64,000 nucleotides of DNA from Lepiota brunneoincarnata (Eukaryota; Basidiomycota; Agaricomycetes; Agaricales; Agaricaceae): assembly GCA_023014365.1 (NCBI GenBank), contig JAEBUN010000005.1:868001-932000 (forward strand), written 5' to 3'. Each line of letters starts with the position of its first letter. Positions within the stretch are counted from its first letter, which is position 1. Shown in pieces: positions 34,187 to 46,977 of the stretch. The position numbers and the translations under genes were made by a program. Below the pieces are notes generated by a model, which was not told the origin of the DNA, searched no databases, and saw only the letters and a list, made by a program, of their open reading frames with translations.

Positions 34187-35461
34187 AGCACGAGTTTCTG
34201 CTGGTAGATCATATACTCGGGATGGTATTTTTCCCGTCCATCCGTAGCGTAGTAGCCCTGTGTCATTAGCAGCTTACGATGTGCTTTTGACTTAATACGA
34301 GAGTCTGACGACTCAAAGGCGCCAGAATAGCCACCGATTCCTGCGTTATCATGAGGCACCTGGTTCAAGCATTGTCTTCGATTTATGAGGAATAGATAGG
34401 GCCAAGCATTAAACGTAAACGTTTCAGCGATTTGGCTATGCGCCGTCACGATTCACTTTGACAACGACAAATTTAAATCCAAAGATCAAACTCGCTTCTC
34501 ATGAGCGCCCAGCGCCCAGCCCTCGCCCCGTTACCGATGATCATCATCAATCACCAGGGCACTGCTCCAGTTAGCACCGCTTCACCGCTCCTGATATTCA
34601 CTTGAACCATCAATATGATGGTACAGATGCCATGATAGTTTGCCGCCCTTCAGGCTTCAAGCTTCAACCCTGAACCGAAGTTAGCGAGCATGCTCTATTT
34701 GGGGGTATCTCCCATCTCCTTCAGATGGAGGGTGAACAAAGTTGAAAGAATTGTGGGCAAGGAAACGCCAAGTCGCTGGGCTAAATACCATGCATCCCAA
34801 GCATAGAGTAAAGCGGCTAGATGATGATGGTAGTACGCCAGTTGATTCAGTGACTCCAAGTCTCTAGGGCATGAGATGGGTTGTGTTAAACGGGCTACCC
34901 CCTAGACTACAAGAATTCTCGCCAAGTTAGTACCTTGCACTAACCATGGAACAACTCTATTTAGGACCACAGAATCCGGAGTGTATTAGGCTCAACACTC
35001 CAGACTTGGTGCGTAATATAAGATATCCCACCAGTTCGAGCGGCATCATGCTACAGAGCCACAGATGTTATATGAATCAGTGCGCGTCCTGGTGACGGCA
35101 GATTGCTGGACACAACATTGTAGGTCCTTCGGAAGTTCGCGTCGGGGGGTATGACCTCCACAGTTATATCGAGTGCTGCGATGATCGATCAGGAACAGAG
35201 AAACGAATGATAGTGCCATAGATGGACGTTAAGGCAGCGGCATGGTGGACGGTAGAAGACAGTTGAGGTTCTCTGCGGTCAAGATTCTGTTCGTATTTGA
35301 GCTTCTGATCTGAAGCAGTGATGGACCATTCCCTGGGGCCCATCGATAAACCTGTCCTACATGCAATCCAGGACGATGCCGAGATAGAAGGTTTGCAAGG
35401 AGGTTGAGGGGGTAAACCAATCGGGTTCGTCGGATGATGTTATGAGCCATTCGTTGAAAGG
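34187..35461. other. Long intergenic region without recognisable gene
   Basis: About 1.3 kb between the convergent 3' ends of the secreted protein and the membrane protein. Both strands lack ORFs with family features. Nothing repeated was noticed. Confidence 0.45.
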
Positions 35462-36682
35462 CTAAACGTTCGCATCATATGCTGGTGGCGATTCATTGCC
35501 ACCTGGGACCAGATGTCCTTCAGATGCCTGTCTTTTCAGAGAAGTAACCTCTTCCCTCAGCCGCCTAACCTCGTCTACCAGTTCCACGGCGACCCTGCCA
35601 TGCGCATCGTCCTCGTTGAAAACATTAGAGGGAGGAGGAAGAACAGTTGGACGTTTCGCGGAGGGAAATGGCTCTGCCCTTGGTGGATGTCCTGAGGTTA
35701 CTGTCGACTGTGACTGTGATAAATGGCTGGGTTGGGACGCCGGGGATACACGTGCAGCAAGCTCTGCTTCCCTGTGCACCGAAGTGGGTGGAGGTGATTT
35801 CGAGGGTCCGGTGGGTAACACTCCCTCTGATGTGGAGTGGGGTTGAAATGGGCTGGGGGTGACCGTTTTGTGTAAGTGGTGCGACCGGTGATACAACCAA
35901 ACGAGGGTCGTGAGACATAAAAGAACGAGGAGACCTCCAATTACGCCGCCCGCGACGGCGCCTGGTGGAGTTTTGGAGCCAGAAGCTGACGCCGTGTCTG
36001 TATCTTCCGTTCTGGTATTCCACTTCAGTATTGCTCTGAACGATAGTAGAGGCGGTTACATACGTGTAAATTGCATAATCAAAGCTGAGGAAAACGTGGT
36101 AATCCACACCGGACACTGATATGTTCATATGATGAGGAGATTGTTCAAGGCCCGTTTTACTGAATACCGGAAATTGATAGTCTCTTTGGAAAGGCCGGTT
36201 TCGATCACCTGTATGATTTAGATACCCTACATGGTTCCCGTCGATTGTGAAATTGCATTCGGTGTTGACGGTAATGTTCTGTCCTTCGAAGTTGAACAGG
36301 GTAAAGAAGATATAAATCGCAGTGCCTGGACCGGGAAGATACTTAAAGGCCATCTTGGTGTCGTTTTGGGAGTAACGACGTACCATTAAATGTGAAGTCC
36401 ACAGAGTTACGAGGAATGTTTTCTTCAGGGCATAAAGGTCGCAGCAGTAAAGGTTTTGTTAAATATGGAGTTGACATCGGGTTTTATTGCACACGTAGAG
36501 CATTCTTGGGTTGCCCATGCGATAGACGGAAAGTACACTGGAACCTGCCCAGTCTTTTCGTCCCCCCCTTGATCGTCAATTGTGATGTTGCGTTCGACTG
36601 CCGTGACCGACATAAGGAGGATCCCCAAGAGAAAGAGCAGGGGTGTGATGTAGAAGCCGAGACTACCTATTGGATATCCCAT
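35462..36682 (-). CDS. Single-pass membrane protein with extracellular jelly-roll-like domain
   Basis: Exons 36682-36384, 36325-36064 and 36011-35462. A signal or anchor segment (GFYITPLLFLLGILLMSVTA) is followed by ERNITIDDQ, IAWATQECSTCAIKP, FTFN joined to GTAIYIFFTLFNFEG, and CNFTIDGNHVGYLNH, the usual pattern of an Agaricomycete carbohydrate-binding-like ectodomain. A Thr/Ser linker leads to a TM helix (AGGVIGGLLVLLCLTTLVWL) and a ~150-residue cytoplasmic tail with a coiled coil (VDEVRRLREEVTSLKRQ) ending PPAYDANV. Several N-glycosylation sites are present. The exon sum is one base too long; the extra C is in CCC at 36428-36430, before EENIPRNSVDF. The role is unknown, probably cell-surface sensing or wall contact. 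Its ectodomain pattern resembles the N-terminal domain of the glyoxal oxidase here. Confidence 0.82.
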
Positions 36683-37019
36683 CGGAGGTTGGGGGGGTTG
36701 AAGAATGGTGAACGAATCATAGAGGACTTTTAAACCGTATGATAAATGCGGAGAGCCTGAAATAGCTTCTTCTTCACTATGCCATGTAGGGTTGATTCAT
36801 TGGAGCAGGGGGGGAAAGCTCCGGGCATCTTTCTCCGATTCAGTCGCAGACCAAGAATATGGCCGACAGTGCTGATCCAAGGCCGAAGAAGTTTTGTTCA
36901 GGAGTGGTTTTAGTAGAAGTGGTTATGACCTGGGTTAGGGTTAATACTGTCATATATTTGTACTTCTTTGTAATGAAGTGGACCTCGTCAGAGCTCATCT
37001 CATCTCAATCCACACCAAC
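36683..37019. other. Divergent intergenic region, membrane protein (-) / SRP receptor beta (+)
   Basis: About 340 bp; shared promoter space. A GGGTTAGGGTTA stretch at about 36932-36944 resembles two telomere-like units, far too few to mean a telomere. No other motif. Confidence 0.4.
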
Positions 37020-38030
37020 ATGGACGATAGGACACCTCGCGAAACAGCCGAGGTATTGTCACTTGGCTTAGTATTCACGCCGCAAACATTGTTCTTCGCC
37101 TCATTCGTAATTGCACTTTTTGTCATAGCGAGTAGGTGTCAGCTTTTTCCTCTACATCATCTGACTCACGTAGAGTATAGTTGTGGTCTTCTACAGACGG
37201 AGCTTGCGGCCAAAGGGAACTGATCTGCTACTCCTCGGCGCTCCGGATGCCGGGAAAACATCAATACTGACAACGGTGGGCGCTACTGCTGCTGTTAACT
37301 TGCTGAACGTTAAAAGAACAACCCTTTCCACAGCTCGTGTATGATACAACTTTACCAACGCACACTTCGTTGCAGACAAATTCTTCAACCTACACTCTCC
37401 CTGCCACCAAAAGACCCTTTCGTATAATCGATGTTCCAGGGCATCCCCGTATCAGGAACCAATTCCGAGAACACCTGGCACATGCGAAAATTATTGCATT
37501 CGTGATCGATTCGAGCACCATTTCGCGTAACGGGGCAGCCGTTGCAGAGTAAGTTTCATGGCCCAATTCTATTGTGCTTTCACCCGACCAATTAATCTCT
37601 TTCCAGGTATCTTCATCTTGTCCTCCACACATTAACCTCTCTGCCTCCTTCACAAACGCTTCCTTCCCTGCTGATCGTTGCGCACAAAACGGACCTGCTC
37701 AAAGCTGCGTCGTCTACTACCAGCCAACCCGAGTCTCTCGCCATTAACCGAGTGAAGACTATCCTTGAGCGAGAGCTTGAAAAGCGAAGGGCATCTCAGA
37801 GCGGTGCTGTCGGTATTGAAACTCTTGGTGCGGAGGATGAAAAGGTTGATATGGGTGGGCTGGAGTGCAATGGCAGAACTGGAGTATTCAAGTTCGATGA
37901 ATGGGAGGGTGGTGAAGTTTCTTTCGTCGGCACGTATATTCAACAAGGGCAGGCATCAAGAGATGATGAGAAAAGCAGCAACGAGGATGGTCTTGCAGGT
38001 TTACGCGAGTGGTTGGCTGAGAATTTGTAA
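37020..38030 (+). CDS. SRP102: Signal recognition particle receptor beta subunit
   Basis: ER membrane GTPase that anchors SRP receptor alpha. Exons 37020-37131, 37181-37275, 37334-37548 and 37607-38030 give 281 aa with clean phases. An N-terminal TM helix (LFFASFVIALFVIAIVVFY) precedes the GTPase domain. G1 is LLGAPDAGKTS, G3 is IIDVPGHPRIR, and the G4-like motif is VAHKTDLL. The distal exon codes an acidic insert (LEKRRASQSGAVG, GGLECNGRTG) before FKFDEWEGGEVSFVGTYI, an SRX-type C-terminus ending REWLAENL. The G4 Asn is replaced by His in AHKTD, a common variant in this family. No frame break. Yeast-style symbol used. Confidence 0.93.
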
Positions 38031-38233
38031 AGATTACTTTGAGCCGCCATGAATTCAAATGTACCATTCGATTAGGAGCTTTGTCAGCAGAGTGAAATGT
38101 GGTGGACATCGTATCCTGCTCATCAACTCCCCCACAAGCGGTATCTGAGTTGTCCATCCCAAGGTATTCTTAGTAGGAAGCAATTTCCAATTGGTCGCTG
38201 ATCTTTCGTGTAGTGGAATTACACCCGAGAGCT

Positions 38234-39639
38234 ATGGAATGGAGTCTGCGGTGCCCCAACAGTGGCACAGCGCAATCTGCTTTTGGCCAGGAGCAACTTC
38301 CAGCGGAACTGCTTTCCTACATTTTTATGCTGTGTTTTCCGCAACAAGTCCTCCTTCCCCCTAGACGTCATCTTTCCCCATTGCTCTTCTGCCACGTTTG
38401 TTCACGGTGGCGCTTGGTAGCAATGCGGACAACTTCCTTATGGAATAGTGTGCATCTGGTTGTCTTAACCTCAAAAGTTACACCAAAAAAAGCACCCGAT
38501 GACCTGCTTGTCGAGTGGTTTACACGAGCCTGGAGATTCTTACAACTTCTCTCTCAATATCTCTATCGGTCATTCCACGCATAAAGCCTTATCTCACTGC
38601 CAGGCGGTCGTGCAACGATTCATCATACCCAATGCTTCCCGTTTTAGGCACCTCGATCTCAAGGGACCGGTTCAGGCCCTTGACATGATCATTAGTTTGT
38701 CAGGGGTGGTGTTTTCTTCAATTGAATCACTCAGTCTCGGTCAAGCATCAAACCAAATCTATCCGCCCATACCAGATAGGCCCGTTATCACATTTCGGGA
38801 CTCGCCTCGCCTGCGGGAGGTTTCCTTGGGCCCCATCTACAGTTGCAGATCGTTCATGGATCGAATTCACTTGCCGTGGTTGCAATTAACCAGACTAGAC
38901 TTTGGTCGTACTGAAGCTTCGCCAGCGACTTGCCACACAATTCTGAGGCAATGCCAAAGCCTGAGGGAGTGCTCGCTGCCAGTTCTCACGATTTCCCCGC
39001 TGCAGGGCGCCCCCCCTGATTCTACCTCCCCGCTTCATCTCAAATACGTCCATTCATTAACTTTTCGTACCTCCGGCCACGAAGCGACCCTTGCGCAATT
39101 GTTGCAGCCACTCCAATGTCCTCTGCTGCAGTCCCTTGTCAGTCAACTCCGAGTACAACTCGGTATGGGCACACAAGGCGTATATGTCCCTCATACGAGG
39201 CTCCAGATGCGCCTTGTCGTCGCTGACCCTCATCAACACCTACCTTGATCCGACGCAGTTGTTCGATGTGTTGAACCTCTCACCGAGCTTACAGGAGCTT
39301 CATCTGGGAGAAATGTCACACTACCATCGGTCGCAACTTTCAAGGAATGTTATTGCGGGTATGGCGGAGGGAATACTTCTACCTTGTCTGAGGGTTCTGG
39401 TTGCACGATTGACGTCGAGTTTGGATGATGCTTTGAAGATGGTAGAAAAAAGAATTAGGGGCTCTGTCCAGGGGGATGGCGTTTCAAAGCTAGAGAGGGT
39501 GGTCCTGGGATGTGACAGCCCCGACATCCTAGCTCGCATGTTGTTGGATCAGGTGGAAGGAATAAGGGAGAAGGGAGTGGATATAGAGCTTGTTCCTCTG
39601 AGCGGAACGATACCGGACTCCAGCTTCATGAACTTCTGA
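38234..39639 (+). CDS. F-box / leucine-rich protein
   Basis: Probable substrate adaptor of an SCF ubiquitin ligase. The F-box is EQLPAELLSYIFMLCFP to SRWRLVAMRTTSLWN (residues ~17-75). The remainder is LRR-like: FRHLDLKGPVQALDM, RLREVSLGPIYSCRS, LQLTRLDFGRTEAS, CQSLRECSLPVL, SSLTLINTYLDPTQL and SLQELHLGEMS. The start is the ATG at 38234; an in-frame GTG lies upstream at 38213. Two extra bases, C in CC at 38529 and T in TT at 39136, break the frame; the length 1406 is exactly two bases over a multiple of three, giving 467 aa when ignored. No introns were needed. Target unknown. Confidence 0.82.
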
Positions 39640-39745
39640 ATGGGTATTTACCTTGTTGGTTTTTTTACAAGCCAGCGGACAGTCGACACGACGTCGGTTG
39701 GATTTTTTTGTTTGTTAATTTATTTGGACATGGACCCTATTCGTG

Positions 39746-39767
39746 CAAATCGCGATCTCGCGATTTG
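39746..39767. repeat. Perfect 22-bp palindrome
   Basis: Arms CAAATCGCGA and TCGCGATTTG are separated by TC. It lies 107 bp downstream of the F-box stop. With a 2-nt loop it is unlikely as an RNA hairpin; as DNA it resembles a dimeric factor site. Only one copy was seen. Confidence 0.8.
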
Positions 39768-39950
39768 TTTGCCCTCCCCTTTTTCTATTGCAATTCAGTT
39801 GAGCTCAGTTAGCTAGAATATGGACACGTAGCAAGACTCTCCTCAGTATTTGTGCAGTACAATGAGTGACTGAGGTGAGTATCTCTCACTCATGCACATA
39901 TAACTTGTGTCTTACTCATATGCGCAGCGTTGTTATTCTTACATACCCGG

Positions 39951-40022
39951 CATGTATACACAAATATTCAACGTCTATCTTCATAGCATGTATACACGAA
40001 TATTCGACATCTATTTTCTGAA
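39951..40022 (+). repeat. Two-copy tandem repeat, 36-bp unit
   Basis: Units start at 39951 and 39987 with CATGTATACAC; the second diverges by a handful of substitutions. Non-coding, in the SAR1 upstream region. Confidence 0.8.
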
Positions 40023-40607
40023 CCTGAATACCGAGTGCACTGAGGTATTGAAGTTCCTTAAGGGATTGGAGGAAACAAACATCTACAAATATGCTCTGGG
40101 TATAAAGCTTTGACTGTATCGAAATTCCGACCCATCGCAACCTTTTAGACAGTGCCCGTCTCATCCGAACTAACTTGGGGCGCGGCGATTGGGGTTAGCG
40201 CAGAGAGACGCCTGGGCAGGATTAAGAGCTTATTCACCCTGTCTTTGGTGCAATAAGCGTCAGACCTTTCCTACATTCGACTTTGCTGCTTTAGTTTCTC
40301 CAAACTCTTATAATTAATGATCTTACTGCAAGTGCATCGTCATTCACACTGTCTAGTAGCCTTCGCAATTTGCACTCATTGACCGCGCCCATCTGCACTC
40401 GTAGGACACTCATCGGTATTGTCTGCGAGTTGTCTTTATTCCCCCCCCCTCCGAATTCAAAGCGCTTGAGGTTAGCAAAAAAAATTACCCAGTGACAACA
40501 GGTGACACGTCACGTGCGACTACGAAGCTCTCCATCCAGTTCCACGTCGTCTCCATTTCAACGTTCCCTCTCCTTCCTATCTCATTTTTCTAACATCGCT
40601 TTCTACT

Positions 40608-41613
<1,006 letters not shown>

Positions 41614-41849
41614 ATGTGGCTTCTATCGAGTAGTCCTTAATAGACCTCGATGTTGCATGTTCTGGACCTCACTGTGCCCACCTTAGTTTACGTAGTACTT
41701 TATAGGCTGTCTTGTTTCTCATCTATTCCATGGTTTTGTGACTCTCGCCTAAACTCTTGGAACTGTGGGTGGCCCATACCATTATATGCAAGAAATGTCT
41801 ACAGGTCGGCACCGCAGGTCAGCATTAAAGTTATGCAGCACCTGTCCCT

Positions 41850-42441
41850 CTACGCAAGTAGCTTTGTATCAATGGACCCCTTTCGTGAGACCCTCTGGAC
41901 CGTCACGAATTTCGACGACTTTGCTCACACCAGCCTGCGGAACACTTCAGCCGTCAATCAATCTCATCAAGACTGGTACTCGCCGCCTGTTCGAAGTTGA
42001 TAAGCGCACTTGCATGCAGGGTCAACATTCCAATCTCGGAAGTGGAAGGCGCCCAGTTAATGAGGACAAGAGGGAAGGACGTTCGCCCATCCTTATGAGT
42101 AAGCTCATACGAGAGCAGGACATATCGGGGGGAATTCTCAGGGAGCTCTGGGCTAAGAGTCAAACCAGGAGCGATAGAAGATCGATAACGGATCGCCGCA
42201 TTCCCGTACCTTCCGCTAGTTCATCGATGCTGATATCGTCGAATTGCTCGACCTCCTCCATGATAAGCTTGGCCTTGTTGATCTTGATGACAATGGCAGC
42301 ATTCCCTTGACTGCGTTTTGCGAACCTGAATTTACGCAGGGCGTCTTTTATTTCTTGTGGTATGTCTACTGTGTACGACTGTGACTGCGGTGAGGCATCA
42401 GTGGCGGCGGGTTAGTTCGAGAATTGAAGAAGACTAGCCAT
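41850..42441 (-). CDS. Glia maturation factor (ADF-homology, Arp2/3 regulator)
   Basis: ADF-H protein that debranches actin by acting on Arp2/3. Coding exons 42368-42210, 42147-41980 and 41934-41850 carry IPQEIKDALRKFRFAKRSQG, NAAIVIKINKAKLIMEEVEQ, FDDISIDELAE, LPENSPRYVLLSYELTHKDG, RTSFPLVLINWAPSTSEIGM, LTLHASALINFEQAA, then VSKVVEIRDGPEGLTKG. A short first exon (ATGGCTA at 42441-42435) joined by a weak GTCTTC donor gives 138 aa, the usual length, but this start is uncertain. Exons 3 and 4 are each one base too long (near 41980-41990, and CCCC at 41877-41880). Convergent with SAR1. Confidence 0.85.
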
Positions 42442-44145
42442 TGGTGTTTGGAGAAAGATAAGGTAAGCAGGAATGCCGGGTGACCGGGGCCACTGAGTAT
42501 ACTTTGTACTCAGGGGCGTGATAGTGGCGTCAAATTCTTTTTGTGTAGGTCAGTTCTTCTAGCCGTGAGTAACATTACATAGCACCATGGAGAGAAACTA
42601 GTATAACCACCACGGGAAGCGCATGTGTTTTGGGTCTGCGGCACCGCGGTACGGGTTTGTCCGTTATCTCTGTGGGGACCATATGTCACTGATAACCCCG
42701 TAAATTCCGCTCCTGTCTTTGGTAGATGACCTCTGGTTTACTGCTTTATCTAGTACAATGCTCTTTCTAGGGCTTCCTTTTTCGTAGATGGTTTAGTTTA
42801 CGGTGCCTTTGAGACTCCTAGACCATCTCCATCTCGTGGCTGATAAGCCTATCGCGCCGTCGCGCCGTTTGCTATTGTTCAATGGTTTGTTGATCTTACG
42901 CGCGAGGCACGGCACGGGGCCTTAGTCAACCTTTCTAGGACGGTGGACAGCACAGGAGCAGTGTTATGCCGGTTACGACGCCAGCCATACAAGGTAGTTC
43001 TCCAGTGGTCAATGACTCGTCATTTCGTGACCGTGACTGGTGTGCGTGCCTATACGAGCTTCAGCCATCTGGCGGTTACCCGATTAACACTTGAGACGAA
43101 CAAAAAGCGTGGTAGGCCGTTTGGGAAGGCGTTCTCGTAGTTTTGTAGAATGTTTATTAGCCATCATGAGGTTTTTCATGGTATACGATGTGTATGACTT
43201 CGTTTAGATATGACAGGGGTCTCAGCCCCTTCGAAGGGTGGAATCCCGTAACAGGCCAATACTGGTTGCAGAGATCTGCAGGTGGAAAAGAAGTATCGCC
43301 GGTAACCGGATCTTTACGCCGACTCCGATGATTCCAGTCAAGTCAGTCCTGGAGATCGCTAGACTAAGGGAACATGTCCCATATAGTGATTGTGGTTGAG
43401 GGGTCTTCGGCTCGGATCCGTCCTACGAGAAGGTGCCAGAGATGGACGGGGCAACGATTGTTGGAGTGCGGCAATTGTTCCTCTGTGATGTTGCGGGGAA
43501 GCCACGGTCACCAAATTGATAGCCGGGGCCCACAAGCGGACTTCCGTTGTGTCGAGAAGCCAGTTAAGTACTGTCAACTTGGTGCGTTGAGCTTGCGAGA
43601 TTGCGAGGATTCTCTTTCCATCTGCGTGTCCTCACCTGAAGCCTCCTACGCGTGAACTATTTCGGGAGATGCGTGGGGAAGTTGCTTGAGCCTTGAGGAG
43701 CAGTTTAGTGCAACACGGGCTTTCTGCATGGATGCCAGGTGTAGTTCTCGGCTGAGGGGCGTTTTGGGACGTGAAGCTTGAAGCTTGAAGCGCTGAACCT
43801 GAGCCTCAAGTTTAATCTCCGTCGATGATGGTTGCTGCGGTTTGGGGTCATGTCACCTGACCTGGTTAATGCAATGAGCAGCGTGTGCTGAAATTTGGAA
43901 ATCTGAACCCTCAAAAACCGCCACATCCACTCACTTACCTAAAACAGCCGTCGTGCTTCACACTCAGCCTCCAGTAGCAGATACTTATCGGATAAATCCA
44001 TCTTGCTAGTCTTCTGATAGACAAAGGGAAAAGTGTTATATGTGCACCACCCCGTCTAAGAAGAGGTTATATGGGCTTCTCAGACAGTAGGGGCGGGATT
44101 GGGTGTTGGCATCAGATCATTTTAGGACGGGGCCAGGAGCATGGC
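42442..44145. other. Long intergenic region before the MFS array
   Basis: About 1.7 kb. Short ORFs at 42943-43140 and 43374-43655 show no family features and no convincing introns. It must hold the GMF promoter and that of the first MFS gene. No repeat was recognised. Confidence 0.4.
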
Positions 44146-46717
44146 ATGAGTAATCCATATACACATATGCCACACAGCCCAGATTCGTTTACATCTTCCT
44201 CTCCTATTCCCCTTCGGTTGCTTGACCGTCCTCCCTCGTCCCCAATGCCATCATCATCGAGGTCCTCCCTCACGCATGGCTTGCGCTCGCAATCCAGGGC
44301 ATCAAGGCATCCTACTGCTGCAGGTCAGCCAGACACAACCCAGGCGGAGGAACTGATACCGTCAGATGGGCCCGTGGGTGAGCGGACTACCGAGCAATTA
44401 CACGAGCTTGTGCGCCCGCGCCATCATGTTCATGCGACACTACCCGACGAGGGAGGGTCTGACGAAGAGGAGATCGAGAAAGGAAGGAATCTTCCATGGT
44501 GGAAACGGCCCTCGCCATGGTGGTGGGTCACCTCGAGAGTTGCGATGTGGTCCAGAGATTTATGACTCATATGTTAGGTTACTGTTTGCATTACCTTTCA
44601 CCGCGATGGCAATGACCGCAACAATCGCACCGCGCATCGAAGTATACACAGTACTGGTGTGTCGGGTGATCAGACCCGACATCTACTACGACCACGATGT
44701 TTCTCAAATATCCTCGACGCCGACACGCTCCCAGCTGTGCGCCGCCGATCCCGTGGTTCAAGCCGCTGTTGCGAAACTTGCAGCTGGTCAGTTCAAGTTT
44801 CCCTGGATACGGTCGACGTTGCTTGAAATTCAAGTCCACCGTTCCTACTGATGTAACCTTGATGCAGCGGTGACAACGTCCATGGGTATCCTCAGCTGTA
44901 TAACTGCGGGATGGTGGGGGGCCGTGAGTACTTTGTTCCGCATTTCATCACTTTGTCTTCGACTAATTTGGAAACTAGTTTTCCGATCGGTATGGACGCG
45001 GATATGTACTGGGAATCTCGGCCATGGGAGTATTGCTGACCGACTTCAACTTTATTCTCGTTTCTTGCTTTCCTGACAAGGTGCCTGGGGGATATTGGTT
45101 TCTTATTTTCGGTCCTATTGCAGAGGGTTGTCTCGGAGGTATTTGAAGACACTGATTGGACGAGAGGGCCGTGTCTTGACACTGTTTCCAGGCATTACGA
45201 GTGCTGGCGCCGCAATCTATGCATATCAAGCAGATACCACCGATGATCACAACAGGCACGTTGAAAGAATACTCTTTGCGCCACAAGGGTATTGAAGCTA
45301 ACCATCATGTAGATCACGTATATTCTCGCTTGGGCTCGGACTGCTCTTTACAGGGAACGGCTCTTGGCCCGACTCTGGGCGCACTCCTCATCCGATTCAC
45401 TGGCCGGCTTCTATCTGTTTTCTATGCCTCCGTAGGAGTGCACATAGGATACACGATCCTGGTCTGGTTCGTTCTACCACAATCTTTGAGCATGACGTAC
45501 AGGCGTCGAGCACGCGCCAAATATGCGGAAGAGCTGCGAGCCAATATAACCGAACGTGACGGCCGCGTCGGGATTAAATTCCTGATCCTCTTCAAGCGAT
45601 ATTTCGCCTTCCTGGCCCCTCTTGCCGTGTTTACACCGAATGTACAAGAAGCCAATAATAATCCTTTGAAAAGGAGAAGGGATTGGAATCTGACACTTTT
45701 GGCCCTTGCGCATGGTATCTCAATGACAGTTCAGGTGAGCAAAACCCCTCCGACGCCTCTGTAAGCTGACTCATCAGCCTGCAGGGATCTTATTCCTATA
45801 AATTTCAATATGCTTCTTCTACGTTCGGTTGGACATCGGAGGATGTAAGCAGTCTCTTCCCGTGACCGAAGTTTTTTGTTAATGGCGGTTACAGCTTGGG
45901 TATTGGCTCAGTTTGGTGGGTGCTGCACGGGCCTTTTTCCTCACTGCCATACTACCTCGTGCGTTTGATCGTTGGGTTGGGTGCGGCAACTAGATTGAAA
46001 CACTACCCTAGCTGCGATCAAGTTCTTTAAGCCGAAACCAGGGACAACTAAGAACCCCGAGCGATCTCCGGAAGCCTCGCCACTACTATCGTCCTCTGAT
46101 GAATCATCAACCCTCACTGGAGATAATCCCAAAAGAAACAAGGAAATTCATTCACCGGCCTTTGATTTTGGTTTAGCACGGGCCTCGATGTTTATTGACA
46201 TGGTGTCTTATGCCTTCATGGGGCTCTCACCCACACCCCTCGCCTTTACCATTTTTGGGATGTTGGGCTCAGTGGGCACAGCGTACCCCCCTGCGATCCA
46301 AGCGGTAGCACTGGCGTTATACACTCAGCGCGGAGGTACAGAGTCGGGTAAACTTTTCGGTGCAATGGGTGTGCTGCAGTCGTTAGGGTGAGCATTTCCT
46401 GTCCATGTTCCCGGAGGCCGGACTGAAAACTTCGCAGCTCACTGATACTGGGCCCTCCTCTTTATGGTTTCGTGTACATGAGGACGGTTGCGACGTTCCC
46501 TTCGTTCATCTTCTTCGTGTCCGTACTCACTATTGCCGCTTGCATCTTTACTTCTTTCATGCATCCGTCTACCGAAGCAAAACCGTCTACACGTGATCGT
46601 CCGATGAAGACTTGGAAGGGCCTAGTCCTGGTTCGGGTGTCGGAGCAGAGATGCTGCATAATTGAGGCTGAACGAAGGGGATGCCCCCTTTCACATGAGA
46701 TCGATCAGGATGGATAA
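44146..46717 (+). CDS. MFS transporter, tandem copy 1
   Basis: Major facilitator superfamily permease, DHA1/TetA-like in layout, substrate unknown. Ten exons: 44146-44522, 44578-44786, 44868-44923, 44979-45138, 45192-45255, 45313-45734, 45785-45844, 45895-45958, 46012-46387 and 46438-46717. A ~110-residue hydrophilic N-terminus ends LPWWKRPSPWW. The transmembrane core begins LLFALPFTAMAMTATIAP. Motif A is intact (WWGAFSDRYGRG). QADTTDDHNR precedes the sixth exon (FSLGLGLLFTGTALGPTLGA). A charged central loop (YRRRARAKYAEELRA) separates the two halves. Exon 6 has 422 nt against 421 in both sister copies; the extra G is in GGG at 45353-45355. The fifth intron (45256-45312) starts with GC. About 688 aa; the C-terminal tail diverges from copy 2. 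Confidence 0.88.
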
Positions 46718-46977
46718 TCAAGAGTACGATTTTAGACGCTGCATTTGTAAGCTACTTATGTATTTTGTGAATCTATGGGCATTGGGATCCCTCGCAGATG
46801 CGTTTTGTTCCTAGCTCACAAATGCCCGCATCTTCGTTGTAGCCAGCCTTGATTGGTCTTAAGGTATCCCTGCTTGAGACCTGAACACAGACAAGCAAGT
46901 TGCCAGGTGACCTCTGCGTGCTGAGTGGCGTGGTGGTGGCATCAAAAATCCTTCTGGGACAACGTCAGCGGCAGGGA

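Larger units (their letters stand above)
39640..40607. other. Long intergenic region upstream of SAR1
   Basis: About 970 bp, AT-rich, holding the SAR1 promoter. It contains a perfect 22-bp dyad and a 36-bp tandem duplication (listed separately), and a C9 run at about 40441-40449. No coding signal. Confidence 0.5.

Noticed and set aside
36932..36944. Telomere-like GGGTTAGGGTTA
   Set aside because: Only two units inside an ordinary gene-dense region.
41765..42310. Plus-strand 181-codon ORF
   Set aside because: It is antisense to the clearly conserved GMF exons.
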